Source of the DNA: Labrys wisconsinensis
GTDB taxonomy: Bacteria; Pseudomonadota; Alphaproteobacteria; Rhizobiales; Labraceae
Assembly: GCF_030814995.1 (NCBI RefSeq)
Contig: NZ_JAUSVX010000002.1
Location: forward strand, 186,001-250,000
DNA: 64,000 bases
Direction of reading: 5' to 3'
In this document: in pieces, positions 41,915-50,063 of the stretch
Layout of the letters: each line of letters opens with the position of its first letter
How positions within the stretch are numbered: position 1 is the first letter of the stretch
Notes under the pieces: generated by a model
What the model was told of the DNA's origin: nothing
What the model saw: the letters and a program-made list of their open reading frames with translations, nothing else
Databases searched by the model: none
Position numbers and translations under genes: made by a program

Positions 41915-42784
41915 CTATTGCGGCACTTCGTCGGGAAAACCGACCGGATAGGTCTGGTCGAAGTCGGCCGAAACGCTGACGGCCTGCCACAGGTCGGCTT
42001 CGGCGATCTGGCGCCGGGAGTAATCGAGCGCCATCCTCGCCGCGTTCGCGCCGAGCAGCAGATGCGACGGAAGGTCCCGGCGCTTGACGACGTTGACCAG
42101 GATTTCGGCGGCCCGTCCGGGGTCTCCGGCCTGCGTCGTGGCGGTTCCCATGATCCCGGCGATGGCACCGACGGTGGCGTCGTATGCGGGAGGAAACGCC
42201 TGTATGTCCATCGAGGATCCGGCCCAATCGGTGGCAAATCCGCTCGGCTCGACCACCAGGCAGCGGATGCCGAAGGGAGCGGTCTCGCTCGCCAGCACCC
42301 GCGTGAAGCCGTCCACGGCGAACTTCGCCGCCTGATAGGAACCGAGACCGGCCGTGCTGCCGACACGGCCGCCGATCGACGAGAACTGCACGATGGTTCC
42401 GGAGCGCTGCGCGCGCAGGATCGGCAGCGCCGCCCGGGTCACGTTGTAGACGCCCCAGAAATTCGTTTCGAACTGCCGCCGGAAGTCGTCCCTGGGCGCG
42501 GTTTCGATCGGCGCGATATTGGCGTATCCGGCATTGTTGACGACGACGTCGATGCGGCCGAAGCGCTCCAGCGTCCTGTCGAAAGCGGCGCTCGCCGCAT
42601 CCGCGTCGGTCACATCGAGGCTGACGGGCAGAACCCTGTCGCCGTGCCTGTCGCCGAGGTCGGCGAGATGGCCGGGCTTGCGCGCCGTCGCGACGACCAG
42701 ATCGCCCGCGTCAAGGGCCGCGGCGGCAAGCGCACGGCCAAAGCCGCGCGCGGAGCCTGTTATGAACCAAATCTGCTGGGCCAT
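41915..42784 (-). CDS. Short-chain dehydrogenase/reductase
   Basis: A 289-residue classical SDR. IWFITGSARGFGRALAAAAL carries the cofactor glycine motif, VVVNNAGYANIAP the NNAG strand, and SSIGGR with GLGSYQAAKFAVDG the Ser-Tyr-Lys site. The C-terminus (AVSVSADFDQTYPVG) is of the same type as the SDR remnant at 3861-4055. It reduces or oxidises an alcohol or ketone. Upstream of and probably co-regulated with the aldehyde oxidoreductase: an alcohol-to-aldehyde-to-acid route is plausible but inferred. Its promoter region holds several palindromes. Confidence 0.9.
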   Translation of the reverse strand: MAQQIWFITGSARGFGRALAAAALDAGDLVVATARKPGHLADLGDRHGDRVLPVSLDVTDADAASAAFDRTLERFGRIDVVVNNAGYANIAPIETAPRDDFRRQFETNFWGVYNVTRAALPILRAQRSGTIVQFSSIGGRVGSTAGLGSYQAAKFAVDGFTRVLASETAPFGIRCLVVEPSGFATDWAGSSMDIQAFPPAYDATVGAIAGIMGTATTQAGDPGRAAEILVNVVKRRDLPSHLLLGANAARMALDYSRRQIAEADLWQAVSVSADFDQTYPVGFPDEVPQ

Positions 42785-42814
42785 GCCTGCTCATCCCTCT
42801 GCTCCTTGTCGCCA

Positions 42815-42862
42815 TTTTATAAAACATAGTTTCGTTAATTGCGCAATGACGTTTTGTTAAAA
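42815..42862. promoter_or_regulatory. A/T-rich operator region upstream of the SDR/oxidoreductase genes
   Basis: TTTTATAAAAC (42815-42825) and GTTTTGTTAAAA (42851-42862) form an imperfect inverted pair, and between them lies the perfect ten-base palindrome ATTGCGCAAT (42838-42847). The centre is 58 bases before the SDR start. The cluster stands out sharply from its GC-rich surroundings and is a candidate binding site for a TetR- or MarR-type regulator. Confidence 0.5.
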
Positions 42863-43052
42863 GGTGGCGTAACGAGCGCGCGTGAAGGGGCTCGCGCCTC
42901 GTGTGACAAGACGGGAAGGCTTGAACCGGGGGCAGCACGCCGCCTTGGGAAGCGTCGACGAACAACTGAATCGAAGTGGCGCAGGCAAGCCCTCTCCTGG
43001 TTGGAAGAGGGGGCACACTTCTCGGCTGAGGCACTTATCTGGGGGCGCCGCC

Positions 43053-43910
43053 TCAGTGCAGGTGCCTCAGCTTGTCGGGGTTGCGCACCACGTAGATCGC
43101 CGCGATCTTGCCGTCCTCGATGTCGAGCGCCGTCGTCTGGAGCTCGCCGTCGGCTTCGAGCGTGACGAAGCCGAGCAGTCCGTTGACGAAGCCGGTGCGC
43201 ACGAGCTTCGAGCCGTTCGCCCGGAACAGGCCTGCCAGCTTCTCCAGGATCGCCATCACGGCCTCGATCCCGAGGATCGGCTCCATCGCCGCCGGGCGCT
43301 TGCCGCCGCCGTCGGCGTGAGCGCTGACGTCCTCCGCCAGCATGGCACGCAGCGTCCGCATGTCGCCGCCGCGCGAGGCGGCGAAGAAGGCCTCGGCGAG
43401 CGCCAGGCCCCGTCGCGCCTCCATCCGGAAGCGAGGCCCGGCCTGGCGGACATGGCCGCGCGCACGGGCTGCGAGCTGGCGGCAGGCCGCGGGATCGCGC
43501 TGGACCGTCGCGGCCACCTCCTCGAAGCCGAGGCCGAACACGTCGTGGAGCAGGAAGGCGGCACGTTCGAGCGGCGTCAGCCGTTCCAGCGCCAGCATCA
43601 GCGGCAAGGTGACGTCGTCCTCCTCCTCTTCCACCACGGGATCGGGCAGCCAGGGGCCGACATAGGTCTCGCGCCGGTGCCGCGCCGACTTGAGCTGATC
43701 GAGGCAGAGGCGCGTGACCGTGCGGCGCAGGAACGCCTCGGGCTCGCGCACCTCGCCGCGGTCGGCTCTCATCCAGCGGATGAAGGCGTCCTGCACCACG
43801 TCCTCGGCGTCCGCCACCGAGCCGAGCATGCGATAGGCGACGCGGACGAGCGTCGGACGCAGCGGCGCGAACACCGCCACCGCGTCCTGGGATGTCGAGA
43901 CCGCCGTCAC
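43053..43910 (-). CDS. ECF RNA polymerase sigma factor, SigJ-like, with C-terminal SnoaL domain
   Basis: A 285-residue factor of the ECF41 kind. Region 2 lies at about residues 15-85 (RVAYRMLGSVADAEDVVQDA, FLRRTVTRLCLDQLKSARHR) and region 4 at about 105-155 (LERLTPLERAAFLLHDVFGL, FEEVAATVQRDPAACRQLAA). A SnoaL-like domain follows, ending TALDIEDGKIAAIYVVRNPD, the family's conserved end. The start codon overlaps the stop of the AhpD-like gene by four bases. ECF41 factors are classically paired with a carboxymuconolactone decarboxylase or AhpD-like gene, which they transcribe, and this pair fits exactly. Confidence 0.92.
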   Translation of the reverse strand: MTAVSTSQDAVAVFAPLRPTLVRVAYRMLGSVADAEDVVQDAFIRWMRADRGEVREPEAFLRRTVTRLCLDQLKSARHRRETYVGPWLPDPVVEEEEDDVTLPLMLALERLTPLERAAFLLHDVFGLGFEEVAATVQRDPAACRQLAARARGHVRQAGPRFRMEARRGLALAEAFFAASRGGDMRTLRAMLAEDVSAHADGGGKRPAAMEPILGIEAVMAILEKLAGLFRANGSKLVRTGFVNGLLGFVTLEADGELQTTALDIEDGKIAAIYVVRNPDKLRHLH

Positions 43911-44380
43911 GCGGCGAGCGCCTTGGCCGCGGACTTGACGGCTGCCGGATCGGCCCAGACCCGGAAGCCGACCGCGATACGGTTCCAGCCGTTGATGACG
44001 CTGATCAGCAGGGTGAGCTTGACCTGCTCCTCCTCGGTGAAATGCGCCTTCAGCTCGTCATAGGCATCGGCGTGGCCATGGCCCTCGCAGAGCCGCGTCA
44101 TGGCCTCGGTCCAGCCGAGGGCGGCGCGTTCGCGGTCGGTGTAGCAGGGCGCCTCGCGCCAGGCCGGCAGCAGGTTGATCCGCTGCTCGGTCTCGCCGTG
44201 CTCGCGCGCGAAGGTCGTGTGGAGGTTGAGGCAGTTGGCGCAGCCATTGATCTGCGAGGCGCGGATCTCCACGAGCTCGGCGAGGCCCGGCCCCAGGCTG
44301 GAGGCGATGGCCATGGAGGTGCGCTGCCAATCCTGCATTAGCGAGGGGGCAGCCGCGAAGGGGTTGAGTCTGGCGGTCAT
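43907..44380 (-). CDS. AhpD-like/carboxymuconolactone decarboxylase family protein
   Basis: A 157-residue AhpD-like protein with the complete C-x-x-C-x-x-x-H motif (INGCANCLNLHTTF, about residues 45-58). It probably reduces hydroperoxides or handles a related oxidant with reductant from elsewhere. GGAAGGAACC precedes the ATG at 44380. Four-base overlap with the following sigma factor gene shows translational coupling. A decayed relative is at 48471-48770. Confidence 0.9.
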   Translation of the reverse strand: MTARLNPFAAAPSLMQDWQRTSMAIASSLGPGLAELVEIRASQINGCANCLNLHTTFAREHGETEQRINLLPAWREAPCYTDRERAALGWTEAMTRLCEGHGHADAYDELKAHFTEEEQVKLTLLISVINGWNRIAVGFRVWADPAAVKSAAKALAA

Positions 44381-44510
44381 GATCGGTTCCTTCCGTTGGT
44401 ACCGCACTCATGACGAAGCAGGGACCGGCGGCGTGACATGGGACCGAAAATTTTTGATGCGCTTCGCCGGCGCAAGGCGGCGCATCCGCCGCGCGGGCCG
44501 ATCGCGGCCG

Positions 44511-44723
44511 TCAGTCCTTCGCCCGCCAGGCCTCGGGGACGGTGAACACCTCGTCGGCCCGCCCATAGCCGCCGTCCTTGACCTCTTCGATCAGGACCAT
44601 CGCGTGCGGGCGCGCCGCCTCGGTGAAATAGTCGACGAACATGGCGGTGACCCTGTGGACGATCTCGTCCTTCTGCGCGCGGGTGAGGGCGGCTTCGGGC
44701 ACCTTGATATTGGCGAAAGGCAT
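44511..44723 (-). CDS. 4-oxalocrotonate tautomerase-family protein
   Basis: A 70-residue tautomerase: MPFANIKVPEAALTRAQKDE begins with the catalytic proline after the removable methionine, followed by the helix EIVHRVTAMFVDYF. It converts enol to keto acids or acts on related substrates in aromatic degradation; multimeric in the cytoplasm. AAGGAGAGCC precedes the ATG at 44723; upstream codons to 44759 are not family-like. Isolated gene between the AhpD/sigma pair and a RIME-like element. Confidence 0.85.
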   Translation of the reverse strand: MPFANIKVPEAALTRAQKDEIVHRVTAMFVDYFTEAARPHAMVLIEEVKDGGYGRADEVFTVPEAWRAKD

Positions 44724-44750
44724 GGTGGCTCTCCTTGGGGACATGGCCGC

Positions 44751-44858
44751 CTGGAGCATTTTCCAAGCGAACCGGCCCCGGTTCGCGTCAAGAAAATGCG
44801 TAAAAACAAAGAGATAGAGAGTGTGATCGATTCAACTTGAAGCGATCACGCTCCAGGG
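44751..44858. repeat. RIME-like two-palindrome intergenic element
   Basis: First palindrome: GCATTTTC (44756-44763), GCGAACCGG (44767-44775), a two-base loop, CCGGTTCGC (44778-44786) and GAAAATGC (44792-44799). Second: 11-base arms at 44819-44829 and 44843-44853 with one mismatch around a 13-base loop. Two palindromes in about 108 bases joined by AAAACAAAGAGATAGAG is the make-up of the rhizobial intergenic mosaic elements. The identification rests on recall of the general pattern. Confidence 0.65.
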
Positions 44859-44929
44859 CGGCGGGGTGGGGCAGGTCGATCCGCTCGATGCGTCGGCGAC
44901 GCGGGCGGGCTGCTGCACGGGACGGCTGC

Positions 44930-45673
44930 TCAGATCATGCCGCCATTGGCGCGCAGCACCTGGCCGTTGACCCAGCCGGCGTCGGCGCTCACCAGGAAGG
45001 CGACGGCGGCGGCGATCTCCTCGGGCCGGCCGAGCCGGCCGAACGGGTTCATGGCGGCGATGGCGCGCACCTGGTCCTCGGTCTTGTCGGCCAGGAACAG
45101 CTCGGTCTCGACCGGACCCGGCGCCACCGCGTTGACGGTGATGCCGCGTGCCGCGACCTCCTTGGCGAGGACATGCGTCAAGGCTTCGACCGCTGCCTTG
45201 CTCGCGGCATAGGCGCCGTATCGCGGCGGCCGGAGCCCGACGACGCTCGACGAGAAATTGACGATCCGGCCGCCCGTGCGCAGCCGCCGCGCGCCCTCGC
45301 GCAGCAGCCGGAACACGGCGGTGAGATTGACGGCCAGCGTCTGCTCGAACGCGGCGTCGGCGGTCTCGGCGATCGGCGCGAGCGACAGGATCCCGGCATT
45401 GTTGACCAGGATGTCGGCGCCGCCGAACATCCGTTCAGCCGCATCGAACAGCGCGGCGGCGCTCGCGGCGTCCGCCAGGTCGGCCTGCACCGCAAGCGCC
45501 CGTCCGCCCGCCTTCTCGATCGCCTCGACGATCGCCGCGGCGGCTTGCGCCCCACGGGCATAGTTGACGATCACGGCGATCCCTTCGCCGGCGAGACGTT
45601 GCGCGACGGCGGCGCCGATCCCGCGCGATGCGCCGGTCACGATCGCGACGCGGCTGTCCTGATGGTCCGACAT
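44930..45673 (-). CDS. Short-chain dehydrogenase/reductase, 3-oxoacyl-reductase-like
   Basis: A 247-residue SDR: VAIVTGASRGIGAAVAQRLA has the cofactor motif, ILVNNAGILSLAP the NNAG motif, and FSSSVVGLRPPRYGAYAASK the Ser-Tyr-Lys triad. The end GWVNGQVLRANGGMI is standard. N-terminal length and VNYARG after the second strand suggest NADP use. GAAGGAGACAGCC precedes the ATG at 45673. Divergent from the LysR gene at 45774, which likely regulates it. Confidence 0.92.
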   Translation of the reverse strand: MSDHQDSRVAIVTGASRGIGAAVAQRLAGEGIAVIVNYARGAQAAAAIVEAIEKAGGRALAVQADLADAASAAALFDAAERMFGGADILVNNAGILSLAPIAETADAAFEQTLAVNLTAVFRLLREGARRLRTGGRIVNFSSSVVGLRPPRYGAYAASKAAVEALTHVLAKEVAARGITVNAVAPGPVETELFLADKTEDQVRAIAAMNPFGRLGRPEEIAAAVAFLVSADAGWVNGQVLRANGGMI

Positions 45674-45718
45674 GGCTGTCTCCTTCGTTCGTGGAACAGA
45701 GATAGCTGATCGGATCGT

Positions 45719-45731
45719 GCCGATAATCGGC
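45719..45731. promoter_or_regulatory. Perfect dyad in the SDR/LysR divergent promoter
   Basis: GCCGAT-A-ATCGGC is a perfect 13-base inverted repeat, 46 bases from the SDR start codon and 43 from the LysR start codon. The location at mid-gap and the form suit a LysR operator controlling both genes. Confidence 0.5.
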
Positions 45732-45773
45732 CTGGACTTGCCAACACCTGTCGGAATAGGCGAACAATTCGCG

Positions 45774-46673
45774 ATGGATCGCCTGGACTCGATGCGCCTC
45801 TTCTGCCGCCTGGTGGAGCGGCGCAGCTTCACCGCCGCGGCCGCCGATCTCGGCGTGCCCCGCTCCACCGCGAGCGAGGCCCTGCGCGAGCTGGAGACCC
45901 GGCTCGGCGTGCGCCTGCTGGACCGCACGACGCGCCATGTCGCGCCGACGCTCGATGGCGAGGACTATTACCGGCGCTGCATCGCCATCCTCGCCGAGCT
46001 GGACGAGGCCGAGGGCGCGCTGCGCGATGCCCAGCCGCGCGGGCTGCTGCGGATCGACGCCCATCCGCTGATGACCCGCACGTTCCTGCTGCCGCACCTG
46101 CCGGGGTTCCTCGCCCGCTATCCCCTCGTCGACATGCAGTTCGGGCAGGGCGACCGCCTCGTCGATCTCGTGCGCGAGGGGGTGGATTGCGTGATCCGCG
46201 CCGGCGAGCCCGACGACAGCGGGCTCATTCGGCGGCGGCTCGGAACGCTGCAGGAAGTCACGGTGGCGAGTCCCGACTATCTCGCGCGCCACGGCGTGCC
46301 GGCCTCGCCCGGCGCGCTCGGCGGCCACGTGATGGTCGGCTTCGTCTCGTCGCGCACGGTCGAGGCGCTGCCCCTGGAGTTCGTGGTCGACGGCGAACGG
46401 CGCCTCGTCACGCTGCCGAGCCGGGTGAAGGCCAACAATTCCGACACGAGCGCCGAGCTGGCGCGCATGGGCCTGGGGCTGGTCCAGGCACCGCGCTATC
46501 GCTTCGCCGAGGATCTCGCCGCCGGCCGCCTGGTCGAGGTGCTGGCGGATACCCCGCCGTCGCCGACCCCGCTCTACGCACTCTACCCGCAGAACCGGCA
46601 GCTCGCCCTGCGGCTTCGCGTGTTCCTCGACTGGCTGGCGCGCCATGTCCGCTTTCCCGGCGCGGAGGATTAG
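45774..46673 (+). CDS. LysR-family transcriptional regulator
   Basis: A 299-residue LysR regulator of the CrgA-like group: LDSMRLFCRLVERRSFTAAA, VPRSTASEALRELETRLGVR and LLDRTTRHVAPTLDG form the HTH and linker (residues about 3-65), then the effector domain with GLLRIDAHPLMTRTFLLPHL. The ATG at 45774 fits the family start. Divergent from the SDR gene, a very common regulatory pair. Confidence 0.92.
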   Translation: MDRLDSMRLFCRLVERRSFTAAAADLGVPRSTASEALRELETRLGVRLLDRTTRHVAPTLDGEDYYRRCIAILAELDEAEGALRDAQPRGLLRIDAHPLMTRTFLLPHLPGFLARYPLVDMQFGQGDRLVDLVREGVDCVIRAGEPDDSGLIRRRLGTLQEVTVASPDYLARHGVPASPGALGGHVMVGFVSSRTVEALPLEFVVDGERRLVTLPSRVKANNSDTSAELARMGLGLVQAPRYRFAEDLAAGRLVEVLADTPPSPTPLYALYPQNRQLALRLRVFLDWLARHVRFPGAED

Positions 46674-46820
46674 CCGGCTTCATCCGTCGCGGCGGGCGGG
46701 GACGCGCTCGTCGCCGATCTCGGGACCATGGAGCGAGGGCGCCGATGAAGATCTCGATGCAGGCGGTGGTGGTCGGCAGTATCGCGCCCATGCTGGAGAG
46801 CCTGTCGGCATCCCCGACGC

Positions 46821-47822
46821 CTAGGGCGAAGCCTCGCGCAGGCGTGTCGGCGATGTGTCGTAGAGCCGGTTCCAGGCTCTGCGGAACTGGCGCGCGGAGG
46901 CGAAGCCGGCGCGTTCGGCGATGTTCTCCATATCGAGCCGGGACCCCGTCACCAGTTCGCGCGCCAGCGCGACCCGCATCCGGTTGACATAGTCGGTCAC
47001 GCTCATGCCGGCATGCGCATTGAACAGCCGCGACAGATTGCGCGGGCTGGTCGCGGCGAGCTGCGCCAGGGCGGCCACCGACCAGTCCCGCGACGGGTCG
47101 GCGCCGATCGCATCCTGGGCCCGATGGATCGCGGGATGGATGTGATTGCGCCCTTCCAGCCAGGGGGAGAGCTGCGGGTCCGCGCCGGCGCGGCGCAGAT
47201 AGACGACGAGGTTGCGCGCGACCGCGAGCGCGGCGGCATGGCTGGATTCGCGTGCGACCAGCGCGAGCATCAGGTCGACGCCGGCCGTGACGCCGGCGCT
47301 CGTCAAGCGCTCGCCATCCTCGACATAGAGCCGGTTCTCGCGCACCCGCGCGGTCGGCGCGAGGCGGATGAGCTCGGGCAGCGTCGCATGGTGCGTGGTG
47401 CACTCATGGCCCTCGAGCAGGCCGGCGCGGGCGGCGAGCAGCGCGCCCGAGCAGATGGTGGCGAGGCGGATCCCCGGCCGGACGGCGTGCCTCAGCCATG
47501 CCACGACCGCGGCCTCGAGCGGCGCGTCTTCGGGCCGCGTGTCGCCGGCGGCGCCCAGCGGCTCGTCGACGGCACCGGAGACGACCACCAGGGCATCGTC
47601 GGGAAGGCGCGCAGGCAGCGGAGCGATGCCGGCAAGGTCGAGGCCGACGGAGCTGCGCACGCCCGCTGCCGGCCCGACGAAGGTCACGGCGAAGCGAACG
47701 GCGGCCTGGTCGAAATTCGCCCGCCGCAGCACCTCGATCGGGCCGGCAATGTCGAGCAGCAGGGCGCGGGGCGGCACGACCACGAAGACAGGGACCACCC
47801 GCGGCTGCTCGACGAGGCTCAT
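46821..47822 (-). CDS. GlxA-family transcriptional regulator (DJ-1/PfpI plus AraC HTH)
   Basis: A 333-residue regulator. The N-terminal domain has LLLDIAGPIEVLRRANF and the elbow LATICSGALLAARAG with the nucleophilic-type cysteine and CTTHHATLPEL. The C-terminal AraC-type HTH is at about 230-333 (SVAALAQLAATSPRNLSRLF, MENIAERAGFASARQFRRAW). The ATG at 47822 overlaps the end of the isochorismatase-family gene by four bases, so regulator and enzyme are made together. The ligand is unknown. Confidence 0.9.
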   Translation of the reverse strand: MSLVEQPRVVPVFVVVPPRALLLDIAGPIEVLRRANFDQAAVRFAVTFVGPAAGVRSSVGLDLAGIAPLPARLPDDALVVVSGAVDEPLGAAGDTRPEDAPLEAAVVAWLRHAVRPGIRLATICSGALLAARAGLLEGHECTTHHATLPELIRLAPTARVRENRLYVEDGERLTSAGVTAGVDLMLALVARESSHAAALAVARNLVVYLRRAGADPQLSPWLEGRNHIHPAIHRAQDAIGADPSRDWSVAALAQLAATSPRNLSRLFNAHAGMSVTDYVNRMRVALARELVTGSRLDMENIAERAGFASARQFRRAWNRLYDTSPTRLREASP

Positions 47823-48382
47823 GCCGCGGCTTTCACGGGTGGGCCCGCCAGCGCCTCCCCGACCGTGGCGATGCGGGCGAAGCGTCCGGCGAGCACCAGC
47901 TCCGTCCGGGCGCGGATCTCCGCCGCGCTCCATGTGCGCCCGTTCGCGTCGGTCATGGGGAAGGTCAGCGTCGCCTCGCCGACATAATCGACGTCGAAGC
48001 CGAGGTCCGAGGCATGGCGAGTGGTGGTCTCGCAGCACTGCTCGGTGCGGATGCCGGAGACGATCAGCCGGCGAATGCCCGTCTCGATCAGCCAGACGTC
48101 CAGCCCCGAGCCGACGAGGGCGCTGTGGCGGCGCTTGCGGAAGACCGCGTCAGGCTCGATGCGCAGCGGCGCCAGCGGCACGACGAAGCCAGATCCTTCC
48201 GAGAACACGCCGGTCTCCTCGACGTGGAAGACCTGGACGACGGGGATGCCGGCCGCTTTCGCGCCATCGATCAGCGCCTGCTGGCGCTCGATATAGGGCG
48301 GCAGGTCCTCCGCACGAAAATAGGGCCGGTGGCGGAAGGATTCCTGCGCATCAATCACGAGAAGGGCGGTTTTGGTGGGCAT
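47819..48382 (-). CDS. Isochorismatase-family cysteine hydrolase
   Basis: A 187-residue isochorismatase/nicotinamidase-like protein: TALLVIDAQESFRHRPYF provides the catalytic aspartate, RKRRHSALVGSGLDVWLIET follows the lysine region, and VSGIRTEQCCETTTRHASDL contains the nucleophilic cysteine. It cleaves an amide or vinyl ether; the substrate is unknown. The ATG at 48382 is chosen over TTG at 48388. Coupled to the GlxA-type regulator. Confidence 0.88.
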   Translation of the reverse strand: MPTKTALLVIDAQESFRHRPYFRAEDLPPYIERQQALIDGAKAAGIPVVQVFHVEETGVFSEGSGFVVPLAPLRIEPDAVFRKRRHSALVGSGLDVWLIETGIRRLIVSGIRTEQCCETTTRHASDLGFDVDYVGEATLTFPMTDANGRTWSAAEIRARTELVLAGRFARIATVGEALAGPPVKAAA

Positions 48383-48470
48383 TTCCAAGATCTCCGAGCG
48401 TCGAGCCTGCGGACATCATATCGACGCCGCCGCCTGCCGAAATGCCGGCCCAGGACGAATGAGGGACAGT

Positions 48471-48770
48471 TTACGCCAAACGCTGCCGGCTGTCCGCTCT
48501 CGGAAGGGGCCCCGGCGCGTTCCCGATCGGTGCAGCAGGGCGTCTCGCGCCGGGCCGGCAGCAGGTCGATCCTCTGCCCGGTCTCGCCCTGGCCACGCGC
48601 GAACACCGCGCGCGCGTCGATGCGGTTGGTGCAGCCGTCGATCCGGGAGAGGCCCGGATCGTCAGGATCTCGGCGAGGCCGGCTCGGGCTGGAGGCGATG
48701 GCCACGGAGGTGCGCCGCCAGTCCTGCATCGGGGAGGGGGCCGCCGCAAAGTGGTGAGCCTGGCTGTCAT
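48471..48770 (-). pseudogene. Decayed AhpD-like gene, relative of 43907-44380
   Basis: From the ATG at 48770 the sequence begins MTARL like the intact gene. After a frame change it reads FAAAPSPMQDWRRTSVAIAS, matching FAAAPSLMQDWQRTSMAIAS of the intact protein. A further frame change separates ILTIRASPGS from INGCANC-type residues. RIDLLPARRETPCCTDRERA matches RINLLPAWREAPCYTDRERA. The active motif is destroyed (DGCTNRID). The DNA similarity extends beyond the start codon to about 48822, and ends at about 48497. The downstream sigma factor gene is not present here. Confidence 0.8.
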
Positions 48771-49019
48771 GGCCGGTTCCTTCCCCTGGCACCGCGTTCA
48801 TGACGAGCCCGGGACCGGCGGTGCCATTGCCCCATCGCTGCAGGTGAAACGCCGCGACCTTCCCAGGGTGGGACGATTCCTTGCCGGCGAACAACGAGCT
48901 TGTTGATTAAAAATGCAAACTACAACTTAAGCGAGCATCAAAGCCCGGCATTGCACATAGTCGAGGGGGGCATCGAAAATCACGGATTGGCACGCCGCGT
49001 GCCACAACGGGAGGATGTC
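48771..49019. promoter_or_regulatory. Upstream region of the Rhs locus with A/T-rich stretch
   Basis: After the decayed AhpD upstream sequence (to about 48822) an A/T-rich stretch at 48898-48932 (TTGTTGATTAAAAATGCAAA...) stands out and is the likely promoter area for the repeat protein and Rhs genes. No exact -10 box can be fixed. Confidence 0.35.
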
Positions 49020-49982
49020 ATGTCGCTCGAGATCCAGAATTTTACTGTCTACCTCAACAATCCGAACTATACGGCGACGTTCAACGCTGCGGTAAAACAG
49101 TATGTCGCTGGCATAACCGGTTTCAATATGTCCTATAAGGACGGAAAAGGTCACGACGTACAGACGTTCCTGCTGTCTCTGCAGGTCAACCAGACCTCTT
49201 CCGATCAGCTCGATTTCAAGGTGACCGGACAACTCTCGGACAATGGCGGCAACACGGTCGACTCCGGCGCTGCCTGGGTGAGCATCGGCGTCATTGCCGA
49301 GACCGGCACGGAATCCGGCAACATCACGCTGGCCAATGCCGACGACATCGCCTCGGGCGGAAGCTCTGGCGGCGTCCCGCTGGCCCAATCCAGCCCCTCC
49401 ATCAATGTCGGCCTGCTGTCCGGCTTCGATCTCAGCTACGGCACCGGCACGGACCACGACGTCCAGATGGTCAATGCCAGCGCCTCGGTCACCCAGTCGA
49501 GCGGCATGGACTACATCAAGGCCGAGGCCCTGATGAAGGATGGCGGCAAGAACAGCGCCACCACCGCCAGCATCGACGGCGGCCTCCTCGCCACCTTCAA
49601 GGCCAATGCCGGCGTGGTGGCCACGTCCGTCACCGATCAGCAGAGCACGAGCGCGGTGTCGGTCGATCTCGGCACGCTCATCCCGGCGAACTACAAGCTG
49701 AGCGGCGATGTCATGGCGGTGCTGACCGGCTACCAGATCTCCTATGGCGGCAACACGGGCAACGACGTCAACACGATCGGGGCCGGACTGACCGCGTCCG
49801 GCGGCTCTGACGGGAATTGGGCCGCGCCGGGCCTGCCGAGCATCACCGCGGGCACCACATCGGTCAACCTGCCCAATCCGCAGGCCTACATGTACGATCT
49901 CGGGTGGCCCAGCAATCACGGCCAGGACGACAGCGAGAGCGGGGTGAATCTGATCGTCATCGCCACCATCGTTCCGGTCTGA
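49020..49982 (+). CDS. Protein of three tandem ~101-residue repeats, partner of the Rhs gene
   Basis: A 320-residue protein without a signal peptide or membrane segment. It is built of three units whose starts, GFNMSYKDGKGHDVQ (34-48), GFDLSYGTGTDHDVQ (135-149) and GYQISYGGNTGNDVN (237-251), are spaced 101-102 residues apart; each continues with beta-strand-rich, Ser/Thr/Asn/Gly-rich sequence. Units 1 and 2 share N-terminal strands, while unit 3 has a different end (YMYDLGWPSNHGQDD). No family was recognised. The fold is probably all-beta, such as an adhesin- or lectin-like module (inference). GGGAGGATGTC precedes the ATG at 49020. The Rhs gene follows after 81 bases in the same direction, so they are likely co-expressed. 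Confidence 0.75.
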   Translation: MSLEIQNFTVYLNNPNYTATFNAAVKQYVAGITGFNMSYKDGKGHDVQTFLLSLQVNQTSSDQLDFKVTGQLSDNGGNTVDSGAAWVSIGVIAETGTESGNITLANADDIASGGSSGGVPLAQSSPSINVGLLSGFDLSYGTGTDHDVQMVNASASVTQSSGMDYIKAEALMKDGGKNSATTASIDGGLLATFKANAGVVATSVTDQQSTSAVSVDLGTLIPANYKLSGDVMAVLTGYQISYGGNTGNDVNTIGAGLTASGGSDGNWAAPGLPSITAGTTSVNLPNPQAYMYDLGWPSNHGQDDSESGVNLIVIATIVPV

Positions 49983-50063
49983 ACGAGCCTTTGCGAACCG
50001 CGCCGGCCGCCGCCGCCGTGCGTCGGCTTCCCCTCGTCCCGTCGATCCGCCCGGAGCCGCACG

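Noticed and set aside
42990-43011. CCCTCT...AGAGGG hairpin as terminator of the sigma factor gene
   Set aside because: The stem is only six pairs with a ten-base loop and no T-run, about 40 bases past the stop; too weak to call.
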